The notes under the pieces were generated by a model, which saw nothing but the letters and a program-made list of their open reading frames with translations, did not search any database and was not told the DNA's origin. Below, piece after piece: positions 17,901-30,177 of a DNA stretch of 64,000 nucleotides (its first letter is position 1; each line of letters opens with the position of its first letter). The stretch spans positions 6,076,001-6,140,000 of the forward strand of contig NC_061126.1 in NCBI RefSeq assembly GCF_905220365.1, in the 5' to 3' direction. The position numbers were made by a program, and so were the translations under genes. The stretch is from Vanessa cardui. Its lineage: Eukaryota; Arthropoda; Insecta; Lepidoptera; Nymphalidae.

Positions 17901-20900
17901 GTTAAGTCTAATTTCAAATTAAAACTTAAGCAAATGCAAAAGACGATTGAAAACTTCAGTAAAGTATCTGACGCTAATGGTGAAATAGTAAAGTTAAATG
18001 AGGAGATACACCAACTCACACAAAAGGTAGCAGAATTGGAAGAAGAAAAAGGTAATCTTCAACTACATTTGGTTGATTATGATAGTGGAAGATGTAAGTA
18101 CAGCGTTACATTTCTCAATTAAAAATTTTATGTTTATAATCATATATATACTTTAAAATTTTGATGTTTATATTTGTATATCTTTTCTTACAGTGACTGA
18201 ATCAGATGTTTATAAGAAATTAGTCGAAATAGAAAATCTAGCCGAGGCAAGACTTAAGTCTATAAGTTTACTTGAAACCCAGAAATTTGATTTGGTCCAA
18301 GGTAAAAATATTTTATTGTATATGTAATTAGTATTGATAATTTTACTAAGTTCAAAATTAAGCTTTTTTTTTACAAAAAGTAAAAAAAAAGATTAAACAT
18401 TGTAAGTTTCCAGACTGACGTTATAACCATGTTTCAGAGCTTCACAGCTTACAACAGAAGAATTTAGAAATGGAAGATAAGCTGGCAGATATATCCTTTA
18501 TTCAAAATGAACAAGTATGTTCAGAAATGAAGTCTGTTCAATTAGAAGAGCAAATTGATCAGTTGCAAGCATCTAAAAAAGAGCTAGATCTTATAATTGA
18601 CAACTTAAAATTGGATAAAGAGCAATTGAATGGAACTATAAAAAATCTACAAGAAGAAAAAGAAGAGTTAATTCAAAAGTTGGAAAATTATATTCAAGAA
18701 AATATTGAGCTTAGTGATAAACTAGAAAAATTAAGTGCTGAAAAAGTAAGTTCAGCAGAATCAATAGAGATTGTAGAGTCATTAACAACACAAGAAAAAC
18801 TGGAACTTGAGGAATACAATAAATCTCTTCAAACAGAAAAGAAAATTGAAGATGATCATCCAGAAAAATATATTTCTCAAAGCCACGAGCAAAAAGAAAA
18901 ATTAATGGAAGAAAGTATGGAGCTAAAAAAGAAAATAGAATTGTTTACAAGTGAAAGACAGGAAGTGATGGAAAAAATGAATAATTTATCATTAGAAAAT
19001 GAATCATTAAACAAAGACATAAAAGAGTTAAAAGATCAATGTGATAGCTTAAGAAATAGTGTCCATATACTAGAAGACGAAAAGAATAAACTTATCTCTC
19101 TCAATGACGAACTAAATCAGCAAATAGAAGACCTTAAACACGAAAAGAGTGAAATATTAAGAGAAACTGCAGAAGCAGTCAAACCGTTAAGTGCTGAGGA
19201 TGTAATAGACGGGTCAGTCGGTGAAACAGTACATCAAGATGACAAAATTATTGGCGATAAAGGCGCTAGTAGAGTGAAGTCTGTAAAACAGTTGACAAAA
19301 GAAATTCTCAAATTAAAAAATACCATAAAAGAAAGAGAAGACGAAATTGGTGATTGTCAGATGAAAATACTATCATTGGAAGAACAACAAGAAAAGCACA
19401 AAGAGATATTACAAAACATTGCTTCAAAGGAGAAAACTATCAAGAAGCTAACTGATGAGAATAATCAATTAAAGAAAGAAGTAGAAAATCTAAGTAATGA
19501 AAATAAAGCAGAACATAATTTACATCTAACACAAACACATGAGCTATTGCAAAGTGAGATACAAAAAGTACATCAAGAGTATAATGCAGCTATAAATGCT
19601 CGTGACTCAAGAATTCATGAGTTGGAAAACATTTTGTTGGAATATGAAAAACAAGTTATTAACTACAGTAATACTTTGCAACAGAAAGATAAGGAAATGT
19701 CGGAATACATAAACCAAATAACTAAATTAAATGACCTATCACAAAAACTTAAATCTACTGTTGATTTACTTGAAGACGAGAAGGCAAAGGATCAAAACTC
19801 GGAACATATAAAATCTTTAAATAAACAAATTTCGCTTTATCAAAAGACTTTGTCTGACTATGAGGAAAAATTAAGAACACTTGAAGAAGAAAAAGTACAA
19901 TTACTATCCTTAAAATCCAAACTAGAAAATAAAAGTAGCAACCTCGAACAAGAAATACAAAAACTGCAAGAATTGTTGAAAGAAAAACAAAACCTTATTA
20001 AAGATACACAGATGCAACAACAAAAACAAGCTGATGAATTATCAACTGTTTTATTACAGGCTAAAGAACGTGATGAAGAAATACATGAAATAAAGTTACA
20101 GTTAAGAAAGGAATCTATAGAAAATGAAAAATTGCATAACATTGTTGTGCAAAAAAGCAATGAAATCAATGAACTTACAAAATTATATGATAACGCGAAA
20201 GACAAATTGAATTCTGTTTCGGTTGATAAAAATGAACAATTATCTGCCATTGAAGCTAAAAATAAAGAATTGATGGAGAAATTGAAAAAATTTGCTGTTA
20301 ATATAAAGAAAAAGTCGGCAATGTACACAGAATTGGAAAATCAATACCACGAAACCCAAAAACAGCTTCAAAATAAAACTGAACATTATGAGCAACTTTT
20401 GATTCAAGTAGAAACCATACCTGCATTACAAGAAAAATTAAAACACGCAGAAGAAGAGTTCAACCGTTTGCAATCTCAAAAAATTTTACTTGAGCAGAAG
20501 TCACAAGAAATTTTGAATTTACAATCACAGATCGAAGTTTTACATAAAAACCATGCTAACGACGTAGAAACGATTACAAAATTAAATGAATCATTGGATT
20601 TAATAAACAAAGATTTATATTTTGCTCGTGATGAAAATAATAAACTGAAGGCACAAATTGAGAGTTTGAATAATAAAATAGTGGAATTTGAAATTGACCA
20701 AAAAAATAATGCCAATCTTTTGACGAAATTATCATGTTTAGAAGGTGATTTAAATCAAAAATTGGAACAAATTACTGTACTATCTAGTCAAGTTGAAAGT
20801 TTGAATGAAAAGTTAACGCAGGTGCAATTTGGTCATGATGCAAAGGTACAGGAACGTGATATGTATATTGAAAGCTTACAGTCAGAAATTGATAAATATA

Positions 20901-23900
20901 AAAACAGAATATACCGCCTCGAAGAAAGTATTTCCGCTATGGAGAACGGGCGCCAATCTTTAGAAAGGAAAGCTGATAATCTGGATATCCAATTACATGA
21001 AAAACAGAAAGCTTATAGTGAGTACATAAATCAAGAAGATGAATTAGTAAGTAGATTGGCGGTACTTATCGATAATGATAGAGTTGTTGAAAAACAATTA
21101 AAGGAAATCGAAAGTGAAAATAAAGAATTGCACTACAAAATGCAAAATCTTAATGATGAATACCAAAACTTACAAAAATTCTATGCGGATTTGCAAAATA
21201 AGTATAGTACATTAGAAATGAAAGCAGCCCAAGTCGATACTATAGAAACCGATATATCATCATATCAATCGCATATTCGAGAACTGGAATCAAATATTAA
21301 AAAAATTACAAACGATCATAACACATTGCTAGGACAAAAGAAAAGGGACATAGAAGAATTAGAATCAGAATTTAATACACAAATTGAAAATGCTATTAAA
21401 GAAAAAAAGCTATTAAGCGAAAAGTATGAAAAAATCAATGATCATGTGTGTAAGCTGGAATCAAAACTAAATGAATATAAAACTACTATTGAGCGTCAAA
21501 ACATAAAGCTTAATGAAATGGCTCATGACAATCAGATGTTAGTTGAGAGATCTACTCACAGAGAAAAAGAAGTTTCACCTGATTATACTGAACAGTACAT
21601 AAGCGAAATTAATAAGATGAATTCAATACTTAATTGTAAAAATGAAGAAATTACAGAACTAAGTAATAAAATACAGCATTTACAAGCACAATATTTGTCC
21701 CAAATATCAGACTTACAAAATAAAAATACAGAATTGACTAAAAAAATCGAAGATTCAAATTCACAAATAAATAATTTAATAAAAGATATCAACCTTTTCA
21801 AAGAAAATAATGACCATCTTAATAACCTACTTACACAAAAAGATGAACAAATCAAACAGATAATGGATAACAAAAAACTATTTTTCGAAATGAACATACC
21901 AAAAACTGAAGGAATGACTATTTCATCTACAATAGAAGCAATGGACAATGAATCGAAACCCGTTGATATTTTGTCACTTCAGTCACAGATAATATCAGAC
22001 GCTGAATTGCTTCAACCTGTAGTAAAAAAAGTATCTGAAAACATCCAGACAAATCCAAGAAAGACGCGTTCAACCTCGGAAGGTGTAACAGAGGAAGTAA
22101 TTGTACCGAAAAAGTCATACCTATGCTACAAAGAAGATGAAGTTAAAGAAGAAAATGATCCTTTTAATTCTGAGGAAGGTTGGGGGCTTGAAAGTACAGA
22201 AGAATCAGAGGTTGTAACACCAGGTTCTTCACAGTTGTATCAACAAATTCAACTGCTTAACGAAACAAACACCAAGCTGAAACAAGAAGTTGATACCTCG
22301 AACACTAAGCTATTGAAAGCTTTAAAGAAATTAAAAGAATTAAAAATTGCAAATGATATGCTATCAAAGGATTTACAATTAACAAAGAAAATTTCTCAAT
22401 CATCTATGCTCGATATGACTATTGAAAATGAATTATCAAACAATGTCGAAGAATTAGAGAAAAAAGTTCAGGAACTTAATACAGATCTTAATAAAGAAAA
22501 ACTTGAAAAAGAAGCCTTGAAGAAACAAAACGAAGTGTTCAAAAATGCTAATGACAGATTATTGGAAATGAAAGAGAAAATGGATAACGAGTTAGAAATG
22601 TGGAAGTTTCAATTTAAGCAAGTAAATGATAAATTTTCTTCCTTACAATGGGAAGGTGATGGTAAGGATTCCAGCCCAAATCCGCAGTCTGTATCAACCC
22701 AGCGAACCTTTAAAGAAACGAAAGTAAATGAAGAGTTACTAAAATTAGAGAAAGAGAATGATGAATTACAATCGATAATTGATAATGTAAATGCCCAAAA
22801 TAAGGAATTATCCACGCAACAGGAACAATTAAAGGCAGAAATAAATATACTTACTCAGAAATTACATCAACAGTCAACATTAACCTGCGATAACTGTAAC
22901 AATCTTAATGAATATAACAAAGAATTAACAAAGAAACAAGAACTGTTGGAAAGTGAATTAAACTATCATAAACAACAATTAGAAGAAAGAAAATTATGTG
23001 CTGATTGTGAAAAATTAAAACTGCAGATTGAGGAACTTAACGATAAGTGTAAGAAATTAGAAGAAAGTAATGCAACGCTTAATGAAAATTTACAAAAAAT
23101 AGAAACACAATACAGTGAATTATTAACGCAAAATGTCCATTTAAAAGAAATTGTTGAAGAGAATCAGTTTACATTTAAAATGTGTGAGAATGAACTTTTA
23201 GATAAAAATCGTTCACTAATGGAAGAAGTTCAATCTCTAAAACTTTTAGAAAACGAAGCTACTTCAAAGATAACTTCATTAAATGCTGAGCTTGATAATA
23301 TGAAGCTTCAAATGACACAATCTCCTGAAAAACTCAATGTACAGAACAAACATGAAGTTAATGCTTTGGAACTAGCAGAAAAGTATAGCACTTTGGAAGA
23401 ACATTGCTTAAATTTAAAGCAAAATCTTGATGAAGCAGCTAAAAAGAATTGCGATCTTGAACTGGAAAACAAAAGTCTGACGGAAAAAGCTATTGATTGT
23501 GAAAAACGATTAAGCGATCTTAATGCAAAATTACAAAACCTTAATTCAGAAAATGACCAACTTTTGTCAACTGTTACTGAGTTACGTTCGTCAGTATCTA
23601 GCGCTATGGACCAAAGAGGATTTGAAATAGCCGAATTATGGAAGCAACACTTAGGACAGAGGGAAGCTGAATTTCAACAAATAGAATGTGATCTTAGAAC
23701 ACAATTAACTGCAGCAGAGGCTAAGTATGAACAACTTCTTGAAAATGTTCAGTCGTCCAGTCAAGAAGAAACAAATAAAATTGTTTTATCAGAACAAATT
23801 AGTTCATTGCAAACTAAGTTACAAGAAAAAGAGGAACAACTAAGAAGTCTTCAACTTAAATATGCTGAAGTAATAAATGAACTTGATATGCTTCGTTCAG

Positions 23901-26631
23901 AAATGGAAGATGAGAAACTAATACATGAAAATAAAATTCTTGTCCAACAAGAAGAATATGAAAAAATGCTTCAAGAGTTGAATAACAAAAATCAATTACG
24001 GTGTGACGATTATGAAAGTACACTGAAAAATCTCCGGACGGAATTGGACGCAACCGCATCTGTTAATCTTAACTTGAATCAACAAATCGAGGAAATACGA
24101 AATGTTTATGAAAATAAATTAGTAGACTTGTCTAAGCAACTTCAGGTTAAGGAAAGTGAGATATATCAAAAAACAAGAGACTTTACAATCACTTTAACAC
24201 AAAGAAATGAAGAATTTGAAAATGTTAGGAAGCAATTGATTGAATACGAAAAGAAAGTGGAGGACTTGACTTATGAAAAGGAATCCGAATTAGCAATTTT
24301 AAGATTAAAAATGCATGAAAATACTGAGCGCTTTGATAAGATGCATAAAGATATTGAAGATGAAAAGAATAGTATCTCTGAATCACTAAAAGAAAAAATT
24401 ATCGAGTGTACAAATCTTAATAAACAAATAGGTGATTTAAATAAAGTTTTAGAAGAATATGCAAACAGAGCTGCTGAAACACAAACAGTTTTAGAAAGTC
24501 AAGAATTAGAAATTGTAACGCTGAAGGATGAAATATCTAGTTTAGAGGATACATTGAGGGCAGCAAGTACTAAAATAGAGAAACATGTAACATTTTCATC
24601 TGATACAAAGCAGGGTCAAGAGGGTGGAATATCAGCAGCTAGTCTAGATAAAGATCTTTTGGATGCTGTACCGAGAGCTGAGTTAGATTTAGCGTTATAC
24701 ATGTTGCATCAAAGAGATGTACGGTGTGAAGAACTTACAATGGAATTGACTCAGTTACTAGAAGAAAGAGATACGCTCCAGTTACGACTCTCTGATAGTT
24801 TACGGTCTTATGAAGAATTGAAGTCGCGTTGCAATTCAGCAGGATTAGATGTTTCAACAAGCTCGAGTCACGAAGGAGTTTCAGATTTGCCGACATTTAA
24901 TGTTGAAAAAGAACGCCAGTTTGTCGACACGCATAAAGGGCAAACGTCACGCAGCAGCAGTATAAGCGATCCTGATGGGGATAGACCAAAGTTACAAGCC
25001 AAGTAAGTAATGTTACTCACGTATTGCATACATATTTTATACTTTATACAAATAAAAATAAAACTAAGCAGTTTATCTATCTTTATAACGAATCTAAATG
25101 TATTTATATCAACAGTCTTATTTTATTACAAATGGCTCCTGCTATCACGGCCTTCATTCTATTGTTTCTAAAATTTTTTATATTCTATAATCTGTCTTCA
25201 TTTAAGAGTACATTCATTTTTCATATCTTACTTTCAGAGAGATTTTAATAAAAAATAGTTAGTACTCATAAAAAAATTGTTAACTCCAAAAATTTAAATG
25301 ACCTGACAAATATCCAGTAATAGTTTTTGTGGCATTTTTGTGTTGATTATTTATTTTTAGATAAGTGATTGTGTAATGCTCAAAGTTTCTCTTTCGGTGG
25401 TCTAAAGTATATTTGATTTTCTTACTTAATTTTTATTTCAGGTTGTCTGAACTGCGTAGTGTGAAACACAGTCGAGATGTGCGATTCCGTCACGAGAGCG
25501 AACAACGGCAACTAGGTATGCGTCTGTTGCAACGAGATGTCGCCAACTTACCAGCGGAGGCGGTTGAACAACTGACTCAAGCTCATCATACACTTTGTGA
25601 GTATTGAGCCATTTAACATAAGTTGTCACTTCGAATTCTACAGATTAAACACTAATTTATTGCCATATATTATTACGACCTCCGTGGTCGAGTGGTGTGT
25701 ACACCGGTTTTCATGGGTACGCCACTCCGAGGTCCCGGGTTCGATTCCCGGCTGAGTCAATGTAGATTATCATTAGTTTTCTACGTTGTCTTGGGTCTGG
25801 GTGTTTGTGGTACCGTCGTTGCTTCTGATTTTCCATAACACAAGTGCTTTAGCAACTTACATTGGGATCAGAGTAATGTATGTGATGTTGTCTCATATTA
25901 TTGCCATACAAACGTTACAAGATAGATATGGCAATAATATAAGGCATAGGCACGGCTAGAATGTGTTTAATATGTCAACTGTATCGTACACGCAGCATAT
26001 GGGTTGCCAAAGCGAGCGAGCATTCCACTGAGGACGCCGTAAGATATGGGTCACGGCGGGGCTGCGTAGGAGAGACAAGAGTATATGTTTAAATAGATAA
26101 GCTCCCTATGTATATCCCTCACTCACATTATCCCACAAGTTTAGGGCAAGCTTGAAAACTTTTCTGTAGTAGCTTTACCAATACATAACGATTCGAAAGT
26201 GTTTTGTTGGAGCATACTTGTACAATTTTTCATTTATATTGAGTTTTATAATTAACTAGCAACCCATCCCGGCTTTGCATAGATGCAATACTGATGCAAA
26301 GTATTCTTCAAATTTGTTTATTTACGGCATCACATTAGAAACATCTAAAATTATCAGTATTCCTTTACTATATTGTTCATGCTTTATAAACAAAACTCCA
26401 CTTGAAGCAATTTATCTATTAAAAAAAACCGCAACAAAATCCGTTGTCTAATGTTAAAGATCTAAGCATACTCAGGGACAGACAGCGGTAAGCTAATTTG
26501 TTTTAGGTTATATAATAATGTTGACTTAATATTTTCTTTATTTATTTATAGCACGAGACACCCAAAGTACTCCAACAGTTCTTCTCAACTGGCTGCGAGG
26601 GAAGAGCACGCCTAAAGTAGTACATATGTGA
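14921..26631 (+). CDS. lva: Lava lamp-like Golgi coiled-coil protein (golgin)
   Basis: Very long coiled-coil protein of the lava lamp/giantin class; Drosophila Lava lamp is a Golgi-associated scaffold linked to spectrin and dynein. Exons: 14921-15043, 15459-15588, 15838-15951, 16138-16295, 16554-16752, 16948-18093, 18194-18301, 18438-25002, 25442-25596, 26552-26631; these total 8778 nt, 2925 residues, with all phases consistent. Residues about 1-240 are a mixed N-terminal region; about 195 to 2750 is almost continuous heptad sequence rich in Glu, Lys, Leu, Asn and Gln, broken near 1880-1920 by an acidic segment with DPF and EEGWGLES. The conserved C-terminal part includes IAELWKQHLGQREAEFQ and LYMLHQRDVRCEELTMELTQ, and the tail ends TVLLNWLRGKSTPKVVHM. 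There is no GRIP domain and no membrane segment. The lva assignment rests on overall length and these C-terminal blocks; another golgin is possible. Confidence 0.78.
18438..25002 (+). CDS. lva: 6.6-kb coiled-coil exon of the lava lamp-like gene
   Basis: A single open exon of 6565 nt, acceptor TTTCAG at 18437 and donor GTAAGT at 25003, encoding about 2190 residues. Almost all of it is coiled coil. Two C-x2-C motifs (CDNC near residue 2142, CADC 37 residues later) lie within the helical sequence. The 24580-24990 end is less helical, with a Ser-rich stretch (SRSSSISDPDGD). Confidence 0.9.
25675..25894 (+). mobile_element. tRNA-derived SINE in lva intron 9
   Basis: Head GACCTCCGTGGTCGAGTGGT (A box) and CCCGGGTTCGATTCCCGG (perfect B box) followed by a non-tRNA body. 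Flanks carry ATATTATT on both sides, which could be the target duplication. The anticodon-arm region does not fold as a real tRNA would, and the body continues well beyond tRNA length. Confidence 0.8.
25895..25940. repeat. Inverted repeat with 14-bp perfect arms
   Basis: ATATTATTGCCATA at 25895-25908 and TATGGCAATAATAT at 25927-25940, separated by 18 nt. It lies directly after the SINE. Confidence 0.85.
26255..26500 (+). mobile_element. Interspersed repeat, family 4, copy 1
   Basis: Shares GTTTATTTACG, ACATTAGAAAC, ACTATATTG and the end GGGACAGACAGCG, in order, with 58245-58490. Starts AGCAACCCATCCCGGCTTTG, a typical start for this lepidopteran repeat. In the last lva intron. Confidence 0.7.
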
Positions 26632-26742
26632 ACACAAATATAATGAAACATAGTACTTTAGGAAGGTTAAGCTCTAAATGAAAGTGCATCTATTGCCCTT
26701 CACATTGTCACCACGGCACTGCACAATTGAATAATGTTTAAA

Positions 26743-26748
26743 AATAAA
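26743..26748 (+). terminator. Proximal polyadenylation signal candidate for lva
   Basis: AATAAA 112 nt after the lva stop codon. A second candidate at 27995-28000 would give a 3'UTR of about 1.4 kb. Confidence 0.45.
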
Positions 26749-27084
26749 ACATAGAGTTACAAATTGTGCATTTATCAAGCTTGTTATCGAGAAACGAATA
26801 ACGCCAGTATCAGTATAATTAGTTGATGTTCCTGGTAATATTATTTCTTTTAAAAATCTTGCAAATGCATTTCTTAATTAATTCTTTCTGTTTATTTTTA
26901 CTTAACTCTGCTTATTACATAAGCAACTCTTTGATGAAATTTTATGATGAAAAGGTATATAAGTAAAAACACTTGCTTAATTTACCTAATATTTATTTAG
27001 TGTACATTTTATCAGATGTCATCAGAATGTCACTACACTGTTACTGGCAACGACGAATCGAGTCGGTTTTAATAAAAAAAGGTG

Positions 27085-27450
27085 CTAAAATTTTTCATTC
27101 CAATATATAATTATGTAAAAATATAAATTGAAGATATTTTCGTTTGGAAAAAATAAATAAAGAAAAATAACATATTTCGTCAGACTGCTTGACCAGAGAA
27201 AGTTCTTCAAATTAATTTGGTTTTTAATTATTTTATTATTATTTAATATAATAAATATACATATTATGCCACAACAATGTCCTGTTGTGTTCTTTGAATC
27301 ATACATTTTAAGATATAAAGAAAAAATGTGTGCAAACGAACGAAAAGCTTCTTGTTGAAATTTTAGTTCAGAACCATGTCTTTCCTTAATGTAAGTTCCA
27401 ATAAATCTTCCAATATTAGTTCTACCTATTATATTTCTTACATCAACCAT
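27085..27450 (-). CDS. Uncharacterised short open frame antisense to the lva 3' region
   Basis: Starts at an ATG (27448-27450) preceded directly by an in-frame stop, and 121 codons follow. The first 60 or so residues look protein-like (NIIGRTNIGRFIGTYIKERH, ELKFQQEAFRSFAHIFSLYL; two probable helices), while the remainder is AT-driven and hydrophobic. I do not recognise a family. It could be a small gene, a decayed retrocopy or chance. A possible acceptor AATTTTAG lies about 22 nt upstream of the ATG. Confidence 0.25.
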   Translation of the reverse strand: MVDVRNIIGRTNIGRFIGTYIKERHGSELKFQQEAFRSFAHIFSLYLKMYDSKNTTGHCCGIICIFIILNNNKIIKNQINLKNFLWSSSLTKYVIFLYLFFPNENIFNLYFYIIIYWNEKF

Positions 27451-27994
27451 TCACAACTGGATTCAATCGCTAAAATTTTTAAGAATTAGATAACATCCCA
27501 AATATTCTAAAATAAATATTATTTAGTAATAATTTCAATTTTGTCATAAAATGGTAATCATGGAATGCTTTTAAACTTTTACTTTTAAAACAGCCATATA
27601 TTATGTTTTAATTATGATGTGTTAAATAATGAATTTATTTGATTTAACGGATTGTAAATTTAATGTGTAAAGTAATAGGCAATGATAACAACATATTGTG
27701 CCTTTTTTAATTACAATCTTTTTTAACACTTCATTGTATTATTTGTAATGTTATGGGTATATAAAATTAATTATAGTATATATTATTCATTGTAAATAAA
27801 TTAATCAACAGATTTCAAAGTGATTAATGCGATTATTGTATATGAAAGTGTAAATTTGTTTTCCCATTAAATGGTAATTATTTTAAAATGCAGTTTTATT
27901 TAAATTTACATTATACTTTCGGATTTTCGGGTTACTACAGATATGGTGGAGTACCCTTACGGTATTTTTTGGGTAAATATTTGTTCCGTGTGTT

Positions 27995-28028
27995 AATAAA
28001 AGAAACTATAATTTTGTAATTTTTTATT
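27995..28028. terminator. Facing polyadenylation signals of lva and CycD
   Basis: AATAAA on the plus strand at 27995-28000 and, reversed (TTTATT), at 28023-28028. Used by the plus-strand golgin gene and the minus-strand cyclin D gene respectively, they would place the two 3' ends within or past each other by a few tens of bases. Confidence 0.5.
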
Positions 28029-30177
28029 GTCGTATTGTTTTAAATATCTACATCTCAATTCGCAACAACCATACAGTACAGATACTCAACTTAAAACGTA
28101 ATGATCACATAAAAAAATCAAATTTCCGCAACTTCGCGTGTCATACAACTTTAAAATTTAATTAATAGAATACAATAGAAAAGATCACTTCTATTAAGAG
28201 TTTTACAGCTCTATAAACTATGTACAACATTGGGAAAATCTTAATTTTCCACTACATACTTTTACTCTATTTCATAACAATCATATTTCTTAAATCTATT
28301 TAAAAAGCCAAAAATAAGCATTAAATTTACTATTTTTAATGCGTATATTTTCCCACATACATGTAAACAATTATATAATATAGTATATTATTTCTATTTA
28401 TAGTCAAATTTGAAGATTCTACGTATTTAGGTAGTAGTACCACAACCATGCTAACTATTAGTATTTATTATCTGTTTTACTGTTCTAGGCGATAGCAAAG
28501 AATGCAGTATTTTAATTTTATATTCATTTAACATAGTCAATATAATTTTACAAATACTTTAAAGTAGTGTTACTTATGGCACCACATGCTTACAGCATAA
28601 TAGTATATATTTACATTTATTTCTAGAAAAAAATATATTTATACAGCATAATGGCTAATATAATAAATTTATTTGAGTGGTATTAGAAAGATATAAATTG
28701 TCTAGTGAATAATGAACATATACTCTAATGGCAGTAATTAGATTTATAAATGCCATTACATATGTATATATGATACATATTATATCTTAGAAATGGAAGA
28801 CATTGGACTATTATTATTCAATAACATATTTTCAACTTTATATAAATGCAGATTAAACAATTAAAAATAATGTAGATCTTAGATATAATATACGATTAGC
28901 TTTCTATCTTTAACACTTACTATTATTATAAACATACTATTTGCATTCTCCACCCGTACTTAAGCTCTACAAAATATTAATTATCTGTGGAAATTATATC
29001 ACAATATTTTAATGTAGGTAGATAGTGTTTAACTTTCCTCTTCGTTCAAGTTTAGAATCATTAAGTACAAAAACTATTAAACTTGACTATTGCATAATTT
29101 TATTTTCAGTAGTTGTAGGAACAATAAAGTAAACTTTTAAAACTAAATGTAAACCTAGCTTACCAATGTTACGAAAATCACATTTTTTTTCTATAATTAA
29201 TCCAATGACATAGTACCCCTAAGTTAACATATTATGACTGGAAGTGACTATGATTTCAAATTAAATCAACTTTCTAACACTATCACATTAAATGTTAGGT
29301 ACTTATACGCTAAAGATAATAGTTGGTACAACATTCGTCAAAAAGGAACAAAAAGAGAATCTTCAAAACAAAACATTTAGCCCTTCGTCTACTTTATATT
29401 TAAATTAATAATAATATAATATAATTTAATGTGTATATCAGAAGAATTGTGTTGGTTATGTCATTTATCTATTTGTCTGTGTTAAAGATTGACATACTAT
29501 ACATATTATATTAAAGTTTTTACAAAATAAAAGCGTAATTTATTGCCTTCCCCCGATATACAAAGAACTATTCTTGGATCTGAATTAAACTGATATATTG
29601 AAACCGTTTAAGTAATTTTGGTCACTGTTCACTGTTTTTACTTAAATAAAATTTATTTTGATCGAAAATCCAAATTATACTTTTGTTTTTAGTAAAATTT
29701 GCTTTGGTCCCAGATTAACAATTTTGCTACGACCGATTTTTGAAGAATTTGAATTTTTTTGTGTATTTGTCAAGCAAAATTGAAATTTTTATCTTAAAAA
29801 TAAAGAGGTAGATTTTAATTTCAAGATAACAACTAGAGCTGGAAAAATATAATCATATTTCTTAAGATAAATCAAATTTTGTATATTTCAGTGCAATGCC
29901 TCTGCCTATATTGATTGCTAATTTTTAGACTAGAGGCAAAAAAGTAGCACGCAGGGCTTACGATTAATGAAAACTATGTACACATAAATCCTTAGACTAC
30001 ACGCGCAGTGAGTAATACCTACGTTGAACACGTGCATTTGTCAGTCTTAGTATCAGTCCTCAACCACGGATGCACCGCCATATTCTTTTAGTTTATAGTA
30101 TTTTCGTACTAATGCACCGTAATTAAAACAATTTTTCCTTGCCGAACTGCTGGCCAGGATACACGCTACTGGGTTAT
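28029..30177 (-). other. CycD: Probable CycD 3'UTR
   Basis: About 2.1 kb of AT-rich sequence with no supported open frame between the CycD stop codon and the first convincing distal poly(A) signal on its strand. Nearer AATAAA words (for example complement of 29652-29657) could give shorter ends. Confidence 0.45.

Noticed and set aside
19858..24059. Minus-strand open frames within the golgin exon
   Set aside because: Antisense shadows of a biased coiled-coil coding sequence, rich in Ser, Phe and Cys as expected from reversed Lys/Glu/Asn codons.
25677..25760. Possible tRNA gene
   Set aside because: A and B boxes are present, but the stems do not close as a tRNA cloverleaf and a non-tRNA body follows; it is a SINE.
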